Shown piece by piece: positions 35,507 to 64,000 of a stretch of DNA of 64,000 nucleotides (its first letter is position 1; each line of letters starts with the position of its first letter). The notes under the pieces were generated by a model. It saw nothing but the letters and a program-made list of their open reading frames with translations. It did no database searches and had not been told where the DNA came from. A program made the translations under genes and the position numbers. The DNA lies in contig JAVDOI010000004.1 in assembly GCA_032191485.1 (NCBI GenBank), positions 23,531,770 through 23,595,769 of the forward strand. The letters are read 5' to 3'. Source of the DNA: Leptoclinus maculatus (Eukaryota; Chordata; Actinopteri; Perciformes; Stichaeidae).

Positions 35507-37725
35507 ATGCGTCGCACCTCAGCAGCCTGGGCTGGCTGGGCGCTCTGTTTGTGCGCATCTTTGGCCACGAGCGCGCAGGACTACCCGGAGGACGACGAGA
35601 TGGTTCTGGATCTGATCCGCGAGGACGGGACTCGAGCTGAAACCGGAGCCGAGCCCGCTGCTGAGTTCCTCAAGTGCAAAAAGGTAAGGGGGGCGCATCT
35701 TCTCCACACTACCTGAGGTTGTGTATACCTGACAAGTTTGAAGTCTCCATCTTCTCATTATTCAGCAGGAATTATTTTATATGCAATAACATACATTATA
35801 AACTAAGTTCTCCCGTACGTGCATTGGGACAGAGCACCTGTACTACTCTTATGTTCTCGGCTGCAGTCAGCGTGGCGCATGCCCGGTCAGTACCTGGTCC
35901 TACTGCGTCAGGGGTCGCGCGACTCTCACGTGCAGCGGACCATCAGGAGGCTGAGAGCCAAAGCGGCCAGGAGAGGCTCCCCGCTGGAGGTCCTGCAGAC
36001 CTACTCCGGAGCTCTGCACGGCTTCCTGGTGAAGATGAGCAGCGACGTCCTTCACCTGGTAACCGCTTCATCAGTCTGCATGCTGCTGCAGTAGAGCCCA
36101 GCATGGTGGGGGTTCAAGTAAAGGTGTGGGTTTAACTTCTAGTAGGTGATCAATGCCAGAACACCAACTATCAGACAAATAACCCAATCAACTTATATCA
36201 GCATCAATGCATTCCTTTGTGTTTTGCCCGCCATTAAAATGCACAGTTGGCTTTTTAAGTATTCAAAAATATTCACACCTTTGGAAGAATAGCTTACCTA
36301 CATATGAGAAAGACAGACTTTGTGACACCTTTGTCTATTGTATGTTGTTTTGCATCTCTTTATTTTGCATAACTTTATAATTTACCTTTGCTCTTATCAT
36401 AATGTAACTCAATGGAACCTCCATTAACCAGCTCTTCTTTTGAATTTTAAGATGGAAGCGATGTAAGAATTTTGGCATCCTTGGTACCAAAGTATCGGTT
36501 TTCATGACATTCCTATTTTCGACCCACAATGCAATGTGATTGTGTTCCTGGCAGGCAGTGAAGCTCCCTCAGGTCCACTACATCGAGGAGGACTCGTCGA
36601 TCTTTGCTCAGAGCGTCCCCTGGAACCTCCAGAGGTTATTGCAGCCTCATGGTGGCACCTCAGAGAACGGGACATACAGGCCACCCAGTGAGTCTGCCTC
36701 TGTGTCTGTCTATTACACACACACATACCCCCACCCACACACACACACACTGAAGTAATCACATCTCAAATCTCACCCTCTGTCCTCTGCAGACGACGGA
36801 GGGATGGCAGAGGTGTATCTGATGGATGGCGGTGTTCAGATTTCTCACAGAGAGATTGAAGGACGAGTGCTCATCACAGACTTCAACAACGTCCCAGAGG
36901 AGGATGGAGTGAGAGTTCACAGACAGGTGAACACACACAGAGGGAAATACATTGCGTATTTGTCATTGCAGCTCATTTAAAAAAAAAAAAAAAAAGGTAT
37001 TACTTGTGTGTCCAACCCTCTCTGTCTCCTCTCCAGGCCAGTCAGTGTGACAGTCACGGCACACACATGGCGGGGGTTGTGAGTGGGTCGGACTCGGGTG
37101 TCGCTCGAGGCGCCGGTGTAAACCTGGTCCGTGTGCTCAACTGTCAGGGGAAAGGGACCGTGTCAGGAGCTCTGGCGGGTAGGACTCAACTCACACGAAT
37201 CTGTTGGATATCATGTGATGCGTCCAATACCACCCAACAGGGTTGTTCACGTTTGAGAAGCATGGCTTCAGAGAGGCTGCTAGATCACTCTAAGCCCAAT
37301 CAGGAGTCATTTTGCATGAAAAGCAGGTGTAGAAATGGAGCTGCTGTTGCATGCAACCATTATGTAGAAACACATTCGCAAAGGAGAAATGGAGGACAAT
37401 CATTTCTGCAGCAGCAGGCTTTCCAATTATTCTTGAAACCAAATGTGTTATCTTGCTCAGGTCTGGAGTATATCCGCGCAACTTTGCAGTCCCGCCCGGT
37501 GGCTGCTGTGGTTGTTCTGCTTCCTTTCATTGGTGGATTCAGCCGTTCGTTAAATGCGGCCTGTCGCGACATGGTGGCTAACGGAGTCGTGGTCGTCGCC
37601 GCTGCGGGGAACTACAGAGACGACGCCTGCCTCTACTCACCTGCTTCAGAGCCCGAGGTCACACAACACTTCATCTCGAGCAGCCTGACGGATGCATTTC
37701 ACGCACATCCCTTACCTTAACGTCT

Positions 37726-37756
<31 letters not shown>

Positions 37757-40700
37757 AGGTCATCACAGTCGGGGCCGTTAACTCGGCGGACCAGCTCATG
37801 TCACAGGGAGCGGGTGGCACCAACTTTGGCCGCTGCGTCGATCTGTTTGCACCCGGCGATGACATCGTGAGCGCCAGCAGCGACTGCAGCACCTGTTTCA
37901 CCTCCCGGAGTGGAACCTCTCAGGCTGCTGCTCATGCTGCAGGTACGCACACACCTGAAATGAGACACAAGTAACTAAAAAATCATCTGTGTTGCAGCTG
38001 CAGTATAAGTGCTTTATATGTTTTGGTCTGTGCACCTGCAGGTGTAGTGGCGGTGATCCTGTCGTCCAATCAGAACGCGTCCCCGGTGCAGGTCCTGCAG
38101 GTGATGCTGCGTTACTCCGTCAGCAACACGATCAACTTCCTCTCTCTGTCCAACACGAGTCGTCTCATCACCCCAAATCTGGTAGCCGCCATGCCTCCTG
38201 CCAACGGCACAAGTTAGTGACGCAACGGACACTTTGATTTTTTTTTTGCGCGACCGGCATCCACGAGTCGTTCACACTGTGTGCCTGTGTGTGTGTGTGT
38301 GTGTGTGCAGATGAGGAGCTCCTGTGTCGCTCGGTGTGGTCAGAGAGGTCAGGGGTCACGAGCACCGACAAGGCCGTCAGCCGCTGTCGTCGGGGGGAGG
38401 AGATGATGAGCTGCAGCGGCTACACTCCTGACGGTGACCACGTGGGAGAAACCATCACTGTGAGTTCAAACTGCTCTCTAAAAAACGACTTTGATCTAAA
38501 GTGTGCCGTTCATTAAAAACCCTCCACTCGGTGTGTACAGGTGCACAGCGGGCAGATGGAGTGTGTTGCGCACAACGCTCCGGGGGTTAAAGGTGTGTTC
38601 GCTGTGGCGCGTTGCTGTGTGACAGGTGGGCTGCAGTGCGGGGTCCACGCTAGTCCTGAACCCGGACGCGATGCCGAGTGCGTCGGCACGCAGCACCACC
38701 TGACCGGTACGTCTCAGCTACAATCTGCTGGAGTGGAGTGTGAAATTATAAAGCTTTTTCTTTTTTTGACAATTTGGGGAAATACACTTACTTGATTTCT
38801 TGCTGCTGTGAGTTAGATGAGAAGATCGATATCACTTTCGTGTCTGTCCATTAAATGTGGAGTAAAGCCAGCAGACGGTTAGAGACTGAAGGAAAATGAC
38901 TGGTTGGAGGAACTTTATGTTCGACTTCCTCCTCAGGTTTATTAATACTTGTGTAAAAGGCACAGAGACAGATGCACGAATGCAGGCGAGTGACCATCTG
39001 TTTCATTTGCCCCTTGGCTCACATAGAATGGAGGATGGGGAATATGGGAATATTCTGCCATGTTAATTTTTCACACGTGACAGCGTCTTAAAGATTTTCA
39101 AAACGTTTCCATTTTAAATGACTTTAGCGGGTCATTCATACGCCATTTGCTGACATGAGGCTTGCCATTTTTACACTTTAATTAATCAGATCGTTGGACT
39201 GTCCTTTGGACAGAGCCAGGCTAGCAGTTTACCCCCGTTTCCAGTCTTTATGCTAAGCTAACTGTCTCCTGCCTCATATTTAATGGAGAGATATGAAATT
39301 GGTTTCTCATCTAATTCTCAGAAACATTAACAATGTGTTGAATTCAGTCCACCTTGTAATTAAAGTCCTACACTGTATATAAACAAGAATGCCCTTTAAA
39401 CCCAGAACAAGCTTTTCATGCTGCATTTAGAACACCGTGGTCAATTATGCCAGTTACCATGGCAATCACCCTGAGAGTTAAATGTGCTCCCCGCCAACAT
39501 AAATACCAGCTACAGTACGTGTGCGGTACAAAGAGCAGGGCTGTCACACGCTGTTAGAACACTTGAATGGTTTGTTACTTTACATCGTCTTCCTCCTTCC
39601 TCCTGATTCCTGCGTGATGAACGGGTCAGCGCTCCTCTGAGGATCACTGAACCTCCCTCCAGCTGAGCGGAGGGAGAGCAGAGGACGGTTCTGATGCACA
39701 ATAGATATCATGTGTTCCAGCCCTGCATCACGGCAGGTCGGGGAAATAGTCACGAAACGATAATCTATTGGTTTCGCGTTCATGGACACGAATTGTCCAT
39801 CTTTTTCGTGTCGTCGGGAACAAAACAACACCAATGGAAAGTCGATCAGGATCCTTTTTGGTGGTGGAGACACATGTTAAACGCATCCATGTGACCACAC
39901 TAAGTGATGTAGTATAACGACCACAAACAGTCTTCCTGCACGAATTTCTGCCAATACATCCCCCAAAATGCTGCACACTGTACCTTTAATAAATAAACAA
40001 ACCATATTCTTACAGTATGCTTGTGTTTGTTTGCATGGATGTCTCTGTTTATCTGCCGTTTCATTTTGTTGTTATGTAAAGCATTCTGAACAGCTTGTGT
40101 GTGATATGATGCTATACAAACACATTTTAATTGAATTAATGGGCAACACTTTTAAAGCCAGTTTGAGCTCATGACAGCGTGTCGCTCACGTGTCTCCAGG
40201 CTGCACCTCTTGGTCCGCTGCCTCGATGTCGTCCGACTCGCGTCCTCATGGAGGTGATCGGAGGCGCTGCGTCGTGGAGGACGGGGTGACGTCTCACGCC
40301 GTGTGCTGCCACGCTCCATCTCTAGAGTGCAACCTGTTGGACAACAGATCAGCCGATGAAGATCAGGTGAATATTGTGAAAAACTCTTGACATTGATACA
40401 GAGTAGGTGACGGACTACACTACTCATGAAAAAAGAAAACCCGTCACCACTTTTAATTTGAAGTTTGTGCTCAGTTTGTGTGTTCAAGAAAATAAATAAA
40501 TGCTGAGCGTACTTTAAAAAATGTCTCTTTGTGTCACTGGAGGGACTTTTTTTTCCTCCAGAATTCTAAGTTTTCTTTCTGCTATAAGCCCTGTGGGAGA
40601 CAGATTGTTGTTGAGAAGCTGTCAATTTACTTTGTGGTTGTTTTGTGTCTCTTTGTAGCTGTTTTGTGTCTCTTAGTGGTTGTTTTGTGTCTCTTTGTAG

Positions 40701-41218
40701 TTGTTTTGTGTCTCTTAGTGGTTGTTTTGTGTCGCTTAGTGGTTGTTTTGTGTCGCTTAGTGGTTGTTTTGTGTCTTAGTGGTTGTTTTGTGTATCTTAG
40801 TGGCTGTTTTGTGTCTCTTTGTAGCTGTTTTGTGTCTCTTTGTAGTTGTTTTGTGTCTCTTAGTGGTTGTTTTGAGTCTCTTCCTGGTCGGTATGTGTCT
40901 GAGTGACATTTTGTAGGTGAAGTCCATGATGTCACCTTCTCCGTATCGGCCTCATTTAAATATTCTAAACAGATAGAAATGTCTCTGATGATCACATCTT
41001 TACTTATTGCTGCTGCTCTGTTGCAGGTGGAGGTGTCCTGTCCGTCTGGCTGGACTCTGACAGACTGCAGCGCCGTCTCTCAGGGCTCCGCCATCATGGA
41101 GCCAGATGCTAGCGGCAACAGTTGCCGTGTCCGCGGCGCCACGGGAGCCGATGGGGTCGCCGGCGTCGCCGTCTGCTGTCGTGTCCGACCAACACAGCCC
41201 GATACAACTCCCCACTGA
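35507..41218 (+). CDS. pcsk9: pcsk9, proprotein convertase subtilisin/kexin type 9
   Basis: PCSK9 is a secreted serine-protease-fold protein that binds the LDL receptor and routes it to lysosomes. Twelve coding exons were read: 35507-35683, 35867-36058, 36555-36687, 36793-36926, 37037-37178, 37461-37657, 37759-37942, 38042-38212, 38311-38459, 38541-38706, 40200-40366, 41027-41218. All phases agree, giving 668 codons (667 residues; human 692). A signal peptide ends near residue 23 (ATSA|QDYP). The prodomain ends at FAQ142|SVP, the autocleavage site. The catalytic set is D179, H219 (DSHGTHMAG), oxyanion N310 (AAAGN) and S379 (SGTSQ), each seven below human numbering. A furin-type RVHR site (208-211) and the LDLR-contact region SSDCSTCF are kept. 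A Cys-rich C-terminal domain follows in exons 9-12. The human N-glycosylation site NCS in this domain is absent (LQCGVH). Confidence 0.97.
37725..37756. repeat. (GT)n abutting the pcsk9 exon 7 acceptor
   Basis: GT repeats run directly into the acceptor TACAG at 37754-37758. Confidence 0.95.
38755..39320. repeat. Dispersed repeat family 3, copy 2
   Basis: It starts TTTTTGACAATTTGGGGAAA, continues with GAGTTAGATGAGAAGATCGA and ends with TTTCCAGTCTTTATGCTAAG and a downstream tail. It corresponds to the repeat at 21777-22340. It lies in the large pcsk9 intron 10. Confidence 0.7.
40630..40885. repeat. 21-bp minisatellite (TGTTTTGTGTCTCTTAGTGGT)
   Basis: About twelve tandem units of roughly 21 bp alternate between CTTTGTAGT and CTTAGTGGT variants. 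They lie in the last pcsk9 intron and are the reverse-complement relative of the array at 22410-22855. Confidence 0.9.
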
Positions 41219-41382
41219 TTTGATGTCCAACGTCTTAAAAACAGCTTTGACTCGTCTCTAATGTAGAGGTCTCTTATGTAGATGTCTTTTCTAATGTTAT
41301 CATCTTTAACTTTCACCAGTGACTCTAAGCACTTCTGTAACGCGGTTTGTGTGCGTTTCAGTTTAAATTTAGTCATCAGTTA

Positions 41383-41388
41383 AATAAA
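41383..41388 (+). terminator. pcsk9: Poly(A) signal AATAAA of pcsk9
   Basis: This is the first AATAAA after the pcsk9 stop codon, 165 bp downstream. Confidence 0.6.
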
Positions 41389-41399
41389 GATAGTAGATA

Positions 41400-43375
41400 T
41401 CTCTGCAACCTAACATCAACGCTGTTAATTCTTCACATTCTGTTGATAATATTCTTTAAAACAAATACCAGGGCTGTTGTTGAATAGTCTTTTTATTGCT
41501 TATGGTGATTCCCAACTGAGTGACCAGGAAGTCTCAAAGTGGCAGCCATGATAAGAACTGGTTTAATTCTCTAAATGCAAATCAAGTAATATCCCACAAT
41601 CCTTTGCTGCAGACACCGGGGGCCTTTTCTTCTTTTCACGAGATTAATCATCACGTAAATGTATTTGTTTAAACTGTTGTTTTTTTGTCAACACAGAACA
41701 CAAATATTACAACTCATCACATTGTGTGCAACGGGTTGAGTTGCACCTATAATCTATGAACCTTCTGTCTTTACCTTTCACAATAACAGCCCTAGACGTA
41801 TAATATAGTTGCAGAGTATCTTGCAGTTCCGCGTCCGTTATTCGTCAGGTGTAAAAGCCTTTAGGAGGTGTGAATCTATTTTGGACAGGAATCTTTAATT
41901 CAATTGTAAAACAACAAGTGTGTCACTGTAATAATGTGCCATTAGCAATGTGGTTGTCTTTTCCTTAAAGACTTTCCTCGACTTCATGACGTTCGCCATC
42001 GAGGTCGAGGAAAAGTTAGAATGAAATCTTTTTGGGACTATTTGACCCCCAGGACGCTGGTTATTTTCCTACTGTGACATTTCAGAATGTCTTTGTTAAA
42101 AAGGCAATTTCGGTCAAATCAGAGATGAAATACTCTTCAGATGACACACAACTCACCACACACACTCTTATGAAAGTGCGTCATGTTTCTGATTGCGAGT
42201 AAAGAATCAGGCGGCACCACCGCTGTGTGTAATCAGCCCGATCAGCTTCATTAACAAGCCAGCTACCTTCTGCTCTCACCAAAAATAAAGTGAAATAACC
42301 GACTTTGCACTTGGAGAAAACATTTGTCCGTCCTGAGCGTCAAACTGTTTTTATGTGACAGCAAATAATAAAAATGAAGTGAAAAACACAATGCAGTCTA
42401 AAGAAAGCTCACGCACATGGGACTTAAACCCCGATTCAAACACACAGACGTGACCTTGGAGAGCGAAGCTGAGCGGACTGAAGTCTGATTGGCTCTGAAG
42501 TCATCACTGCTGCAGTGATCCGACCCTTCGTGACATCAGTCTCATCGGGCGGCTGATTGTTCTCTGAGGTCACTTAATAAATGGATTATTCTCGTCCTAT
42601 AAGACCTTTTTCAAAGCAGACGTTGTGACTCATCGCAGCAGGAAAAGCACCGGTGTTATAAATAACGATGCTCTGTTGAATGAAGTATATCTGGCATTAA
42701 AACTGCCTAGTATGTAGATTGTGTGTACACAACAAATGCTTTAATATGTACTACATTGGGAAGATATTCTGAGACGTGAGTTTACTGCACATGCTCCAAT
42801 GCCCCACAATGCACTGCGTCCGGGTGCCTCGAGACCTGACGTCAGCCTTGAGAGATCTTGAGCAGCGCTAAAAGCTGTTAACATGTCACTTTATTAAGTG
42901 GCAACATGTTTTTAGTCAAGAGTAAATGTTTTACATTCAAATTATGTGGTCAGTTTATCCAAATAACGCCCGTTTGGACATTTTAATGCTGATTACGAGC
43001 AATGAGCCAACGAAGCGTTGCCTCTTATCTGGGATGTACTCGTCATTGAGTAAACTTCAGTTTACTGTGAACAGTTCAGTAAAATCATACTTTATGGTTA
43101 GTTTAGTGGGCAGTAAGCAGTACATTCTGATGGAAGCATTCAGTACGTTGGTACGAGATTTCCAACGCAGCCCAAGAACCTAAAACTGAAGCAGCCATTA
43201 CTCCTTTTATCATTTACACACCTGTGCTTTTCCTGTCAAAATGTCTGCAAGGAAAAAGGTCTATTTAGACGATATAAACATGAAAAAGAAGGTAAAAATC
43301 AACGTCTTATAAAAATGACAATGTGTAAACATACCTAAAAAAAAACAAAAAAAAAAAACAATGTTTACAAAAGTT
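41400..43375. other. Intergenic region between pcsk9 and usp24 (tail to tail)
   Basis: No gene was recognised. The stretch 42680-43190 contains phrases such as TATGTACTACATTGGGAAGA and CCCACAATGCACTGCG and may be an old dispersed repeat; this is a weak impression only. Confidence 0.5.
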
Positions 43376-45138
43376 TGTGCATTCCAGTTTATTTTATATC
43401 AAATTTCCCCTTAATCAAACTCTGATGTACAAATTAAAACTCGAGTTTTAACATGCGTTACAGAATCCTGCGATGGCAAGAAGTGAACTTTCCAAAATTG
43501 AATGACAGTAAAAACCCGTAAAGATGCCACGATATCCCGCCCCGCATCCCAGGATTAAAACGAAAGATTGTTCCGACGTTTCCTTTTTTTTTTTTAAGTT
43601 TTATTTTTCTTTAAGTAGTTGTGGGTGATGAAGCAGTGAGAGGGGGGGGGGGGGGGGGGGGCAAACGTAGGAGAGACTGTTGGCTGAATAAGACTCGTGT
43701 TGCCATGAAAACACTTGGCTCAGACTGCATGCAGCTCCATCAGGAAGGGGGGGGGGGGCCATGTTTGTGACAGTGAGTGACCAAATTACACAGCAAACAT
43801 GGAAAAGATGGGGGGGGGGGGGGGGGGTTGTTCCTCTGTCACACTGAAAAGACAAACTTCACCACTTAACTGCCACACATGCAAACGTGACATTCACATC
43901 TAGTGAGATAGAGAGAGAGGGGGGGGACAGAAAAAAACCAAAACCGCATTGCATGATGTGTTCTCACGCTGTAAACATTGACCTGTTAAAGCTGAGAGAT
44001 AAATCGGCTAATGACTCGTCTTCAGAACATCTCGAGTGGAAGTGTCGCTTCCCTAAAACCATCCAGCGTGAACTCGGTATCTACAAAGTGTCTCTGAAAA
44101 GAAGCAGCATTTTGTTTTTGTTTGTTTTAAACCGTCATCGAAACCCTTGTCCTGTCGCCTAAACCCCGTTTTTATTAGGGTAGAACTTACAGCCCCCCCA
44201 CCCCCCCAAAACTCCCAACATACACACAGAATCAACAACCAACGGGTACATTCCTACAATCCTTTGTCACGACACACGGAGGTCTATAACCGGGGGATGA
44301 AGAAGCCCTGTTGTTCTACAGCGAGACGATTTTAAACCACAGGAGACACCGAAGTGGAGCAGACGTCGACCCACCTCCTCTGGAGATGTGACGATACAGT
44401 GTGGGAGGTGGGACGGGGGTGTGGGAGATCGGGAGGTTAAGGCACTTCAAGTCTCCCGACGATTGAGGGACGATGGAGCTACGTTTGGGGTTCAGCTCCT
44501 CTGCGTGTGTGTGTGTGTGTGTTTCAAAGACAAAAAGCAAAAGAAGGCGACGCAAAAAGAAAAACCTGATAAAGCAGAGGTAACAGTGAGGCGAGAACGA
44601 GCTGCTTCTTTGTGTTTGTGAGTGGATGAGTGACACGCGCTTGCATGTTTTTTTAATCTTTCCCCCACAAGTTTTTTTTTCTGTGTGTGTGTGTGTGTGT
44701 GCGTGTAACCTTGGCACCTTAAAGTAAAACATGCTCCTGAGCTCCCCTTCAGTCGGCACTGACGGCCACACCGCAGCTGATCCGTGCACTTCCCAGATCA
44801 GCTTTTGCATAAGGCTTGAGTCACCCCCCCCCCCCCCCCCCCCCCTCCCCAAAAACAAAACAAAACAAAAAAAAACATTCCTCTGCAAATATTCAATCCA
44901 GAGTCAAAGAAAACTAAAACACAGACGATGAGAGAAACAAAAGAAAAGTAAAGCATAAAAAACCCAGCACAGGAGGAGCTTCCTTGTGTCTGCTTAGTGG
45001 CACTGAAACATATTAAGTTGTTAAAAGCAAAAGCGGCCGCGAGGAGGCTCTAGAGGAACCGACCAGTGCTGCTGTACATCACAATAGAACTGGGCCGGAC
45101 TATAAAGTGCATACTTAACCCCACCCCTCCCAAGTGCT

Positions 45139-45179
<41 letters not shown>

Positions 45180-45785
45180 AGGTGTTCCTGTACAAATGCA
45201 CACGCGTGTGTTTGCGTGTCTGAGAGTTCCTCTAGAGTGGCTGACGTGACCTCTCGCAAAAAAATAATAATAATAAAAAAAAAAAAAAAGATGTTGCATG
45301 GCTGTGGAGAAGAAAGCAGGAGACTTTAAAATATTATCTTACACTGGAAATTACACCTATGAAACAAATCTTTACAATATGAATATGTCTATGTAGATAC
45401 ATTGGCAAATATGAGCAGAAAATTGTTAAAACACAACCCAAACCCATCCTCCACCTCGCTGTCATTCTGAGTGAATGAATGAATAAAAGGATAAACTGAA
45501 GTCATCCGTGATTGAGGAAGGTGTTTTTCTTCTTTTTCTTTTAATGTACTTCTGCCCGTTATGATAATGCATCTCCATCATCGCCCTCGGCGGCTCTGAA
45601 AGGAAGTAATTTACGATTTATTCATAGCTCCTCCGCTGCCGCAGCGACCGAGAGAATTGAGTGTTCCGATTGGCTTGTTGTGGAGTCCTAAATGTCACCG
45701 GCCAATCAAGAGTGCAGCTCTTCCAGTTGGCTGCCCGGAGCCGTGCCGCCGCCGCCTCCCCCCCTTCTCCGGAGGGCTGAAGGAG
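43375..45785 (-). other. usp24: Probable usp24 3' untranslated region
   Basis: The sequence downstream of the usp24 stop has no exon-like frame. A minus-strand AATAAA (TTTATT at 43388-43393) is followed by GT-rich sequence on that strand and marks a likely end. On the plus strand there are G-runs at 43642-43661, 43746-43758 and 43810-43827, a C-run at 44824-44845, and (TG)n tracts at 44503-44522, 44682-44705 and 45139-45178. Confidence 0.5.

Positions 45786-64000
<18,215 letters not shown>

Overview
This is nuclear DNA from a ray-finned fish, most likely a percomorph teleost. The genes are vertebrate, have GT-AG introns and compact spacing, and carry many (CA)n microsatellites and short dispersed repeats of the kind common in teleosts. 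No bacterial, viral or organellar sequence was seen. All gene calls come from reading exons, splice sites and remembered family sequences by eye; no database search was run.

Layout, left to right. (1) 66-1812 is a large minisatellite in the last intron of slc35d1, whose final coding exon lies at 2512-2617 (+). (2) tmem205 (minus, 6696-7504) has three coding exons and 188 codons. (3) dhcr24 (minus, 10015-18239) has nine coding exons and 516 codons, the same length as the human enzyme. (4) Two small two-helix membrane protein genes on the plus strand (21001-23520 and 28741-31267) are paralogues of each other and are called tmem61-like from position and PPxY tails. (5) bsnd, barttin (plus, from 32874), has a secure first exon and a less certain 3' end. 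(6) pcsk9 (plus, 35507-41218) has twelve coding exons and 667 codons, with catalytic and cleavage sites intact. (7) usp24 (minus, 45786 to beyond 64000) is present as its last 39 coding exons, including the whole USP catalytic core.

The order dhcr24 - tmem61 - bsnd - pcsk9 - usp24 matches human chromosome 1p32.3, so this is an old vertebrate linkage block with slc35d1 and tmem205 attached on one side. Two members, dhcr24 and pcsk9, are sterol-responsive genes in mammals. The fish pcsk9 upstream region has a close match to the human PCSK9 sterol regulatory element, and dhcr24 has CCAAT boxes upstream. The bsnd and tmem61-like genes form a run of three small two-helix membrane proteins.

Between the genes lie a non-autonomous hAT transposon with target-site duplications, terminal-inverted-repeat elements (one disrupted by another repeat), several dispersed repeat families, tandem repeats of 21, 22, 24, 31 and 92 bp, and many microsatellites, some directly abutting splice sites. 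Stretches without a recognised gene are listed as such.
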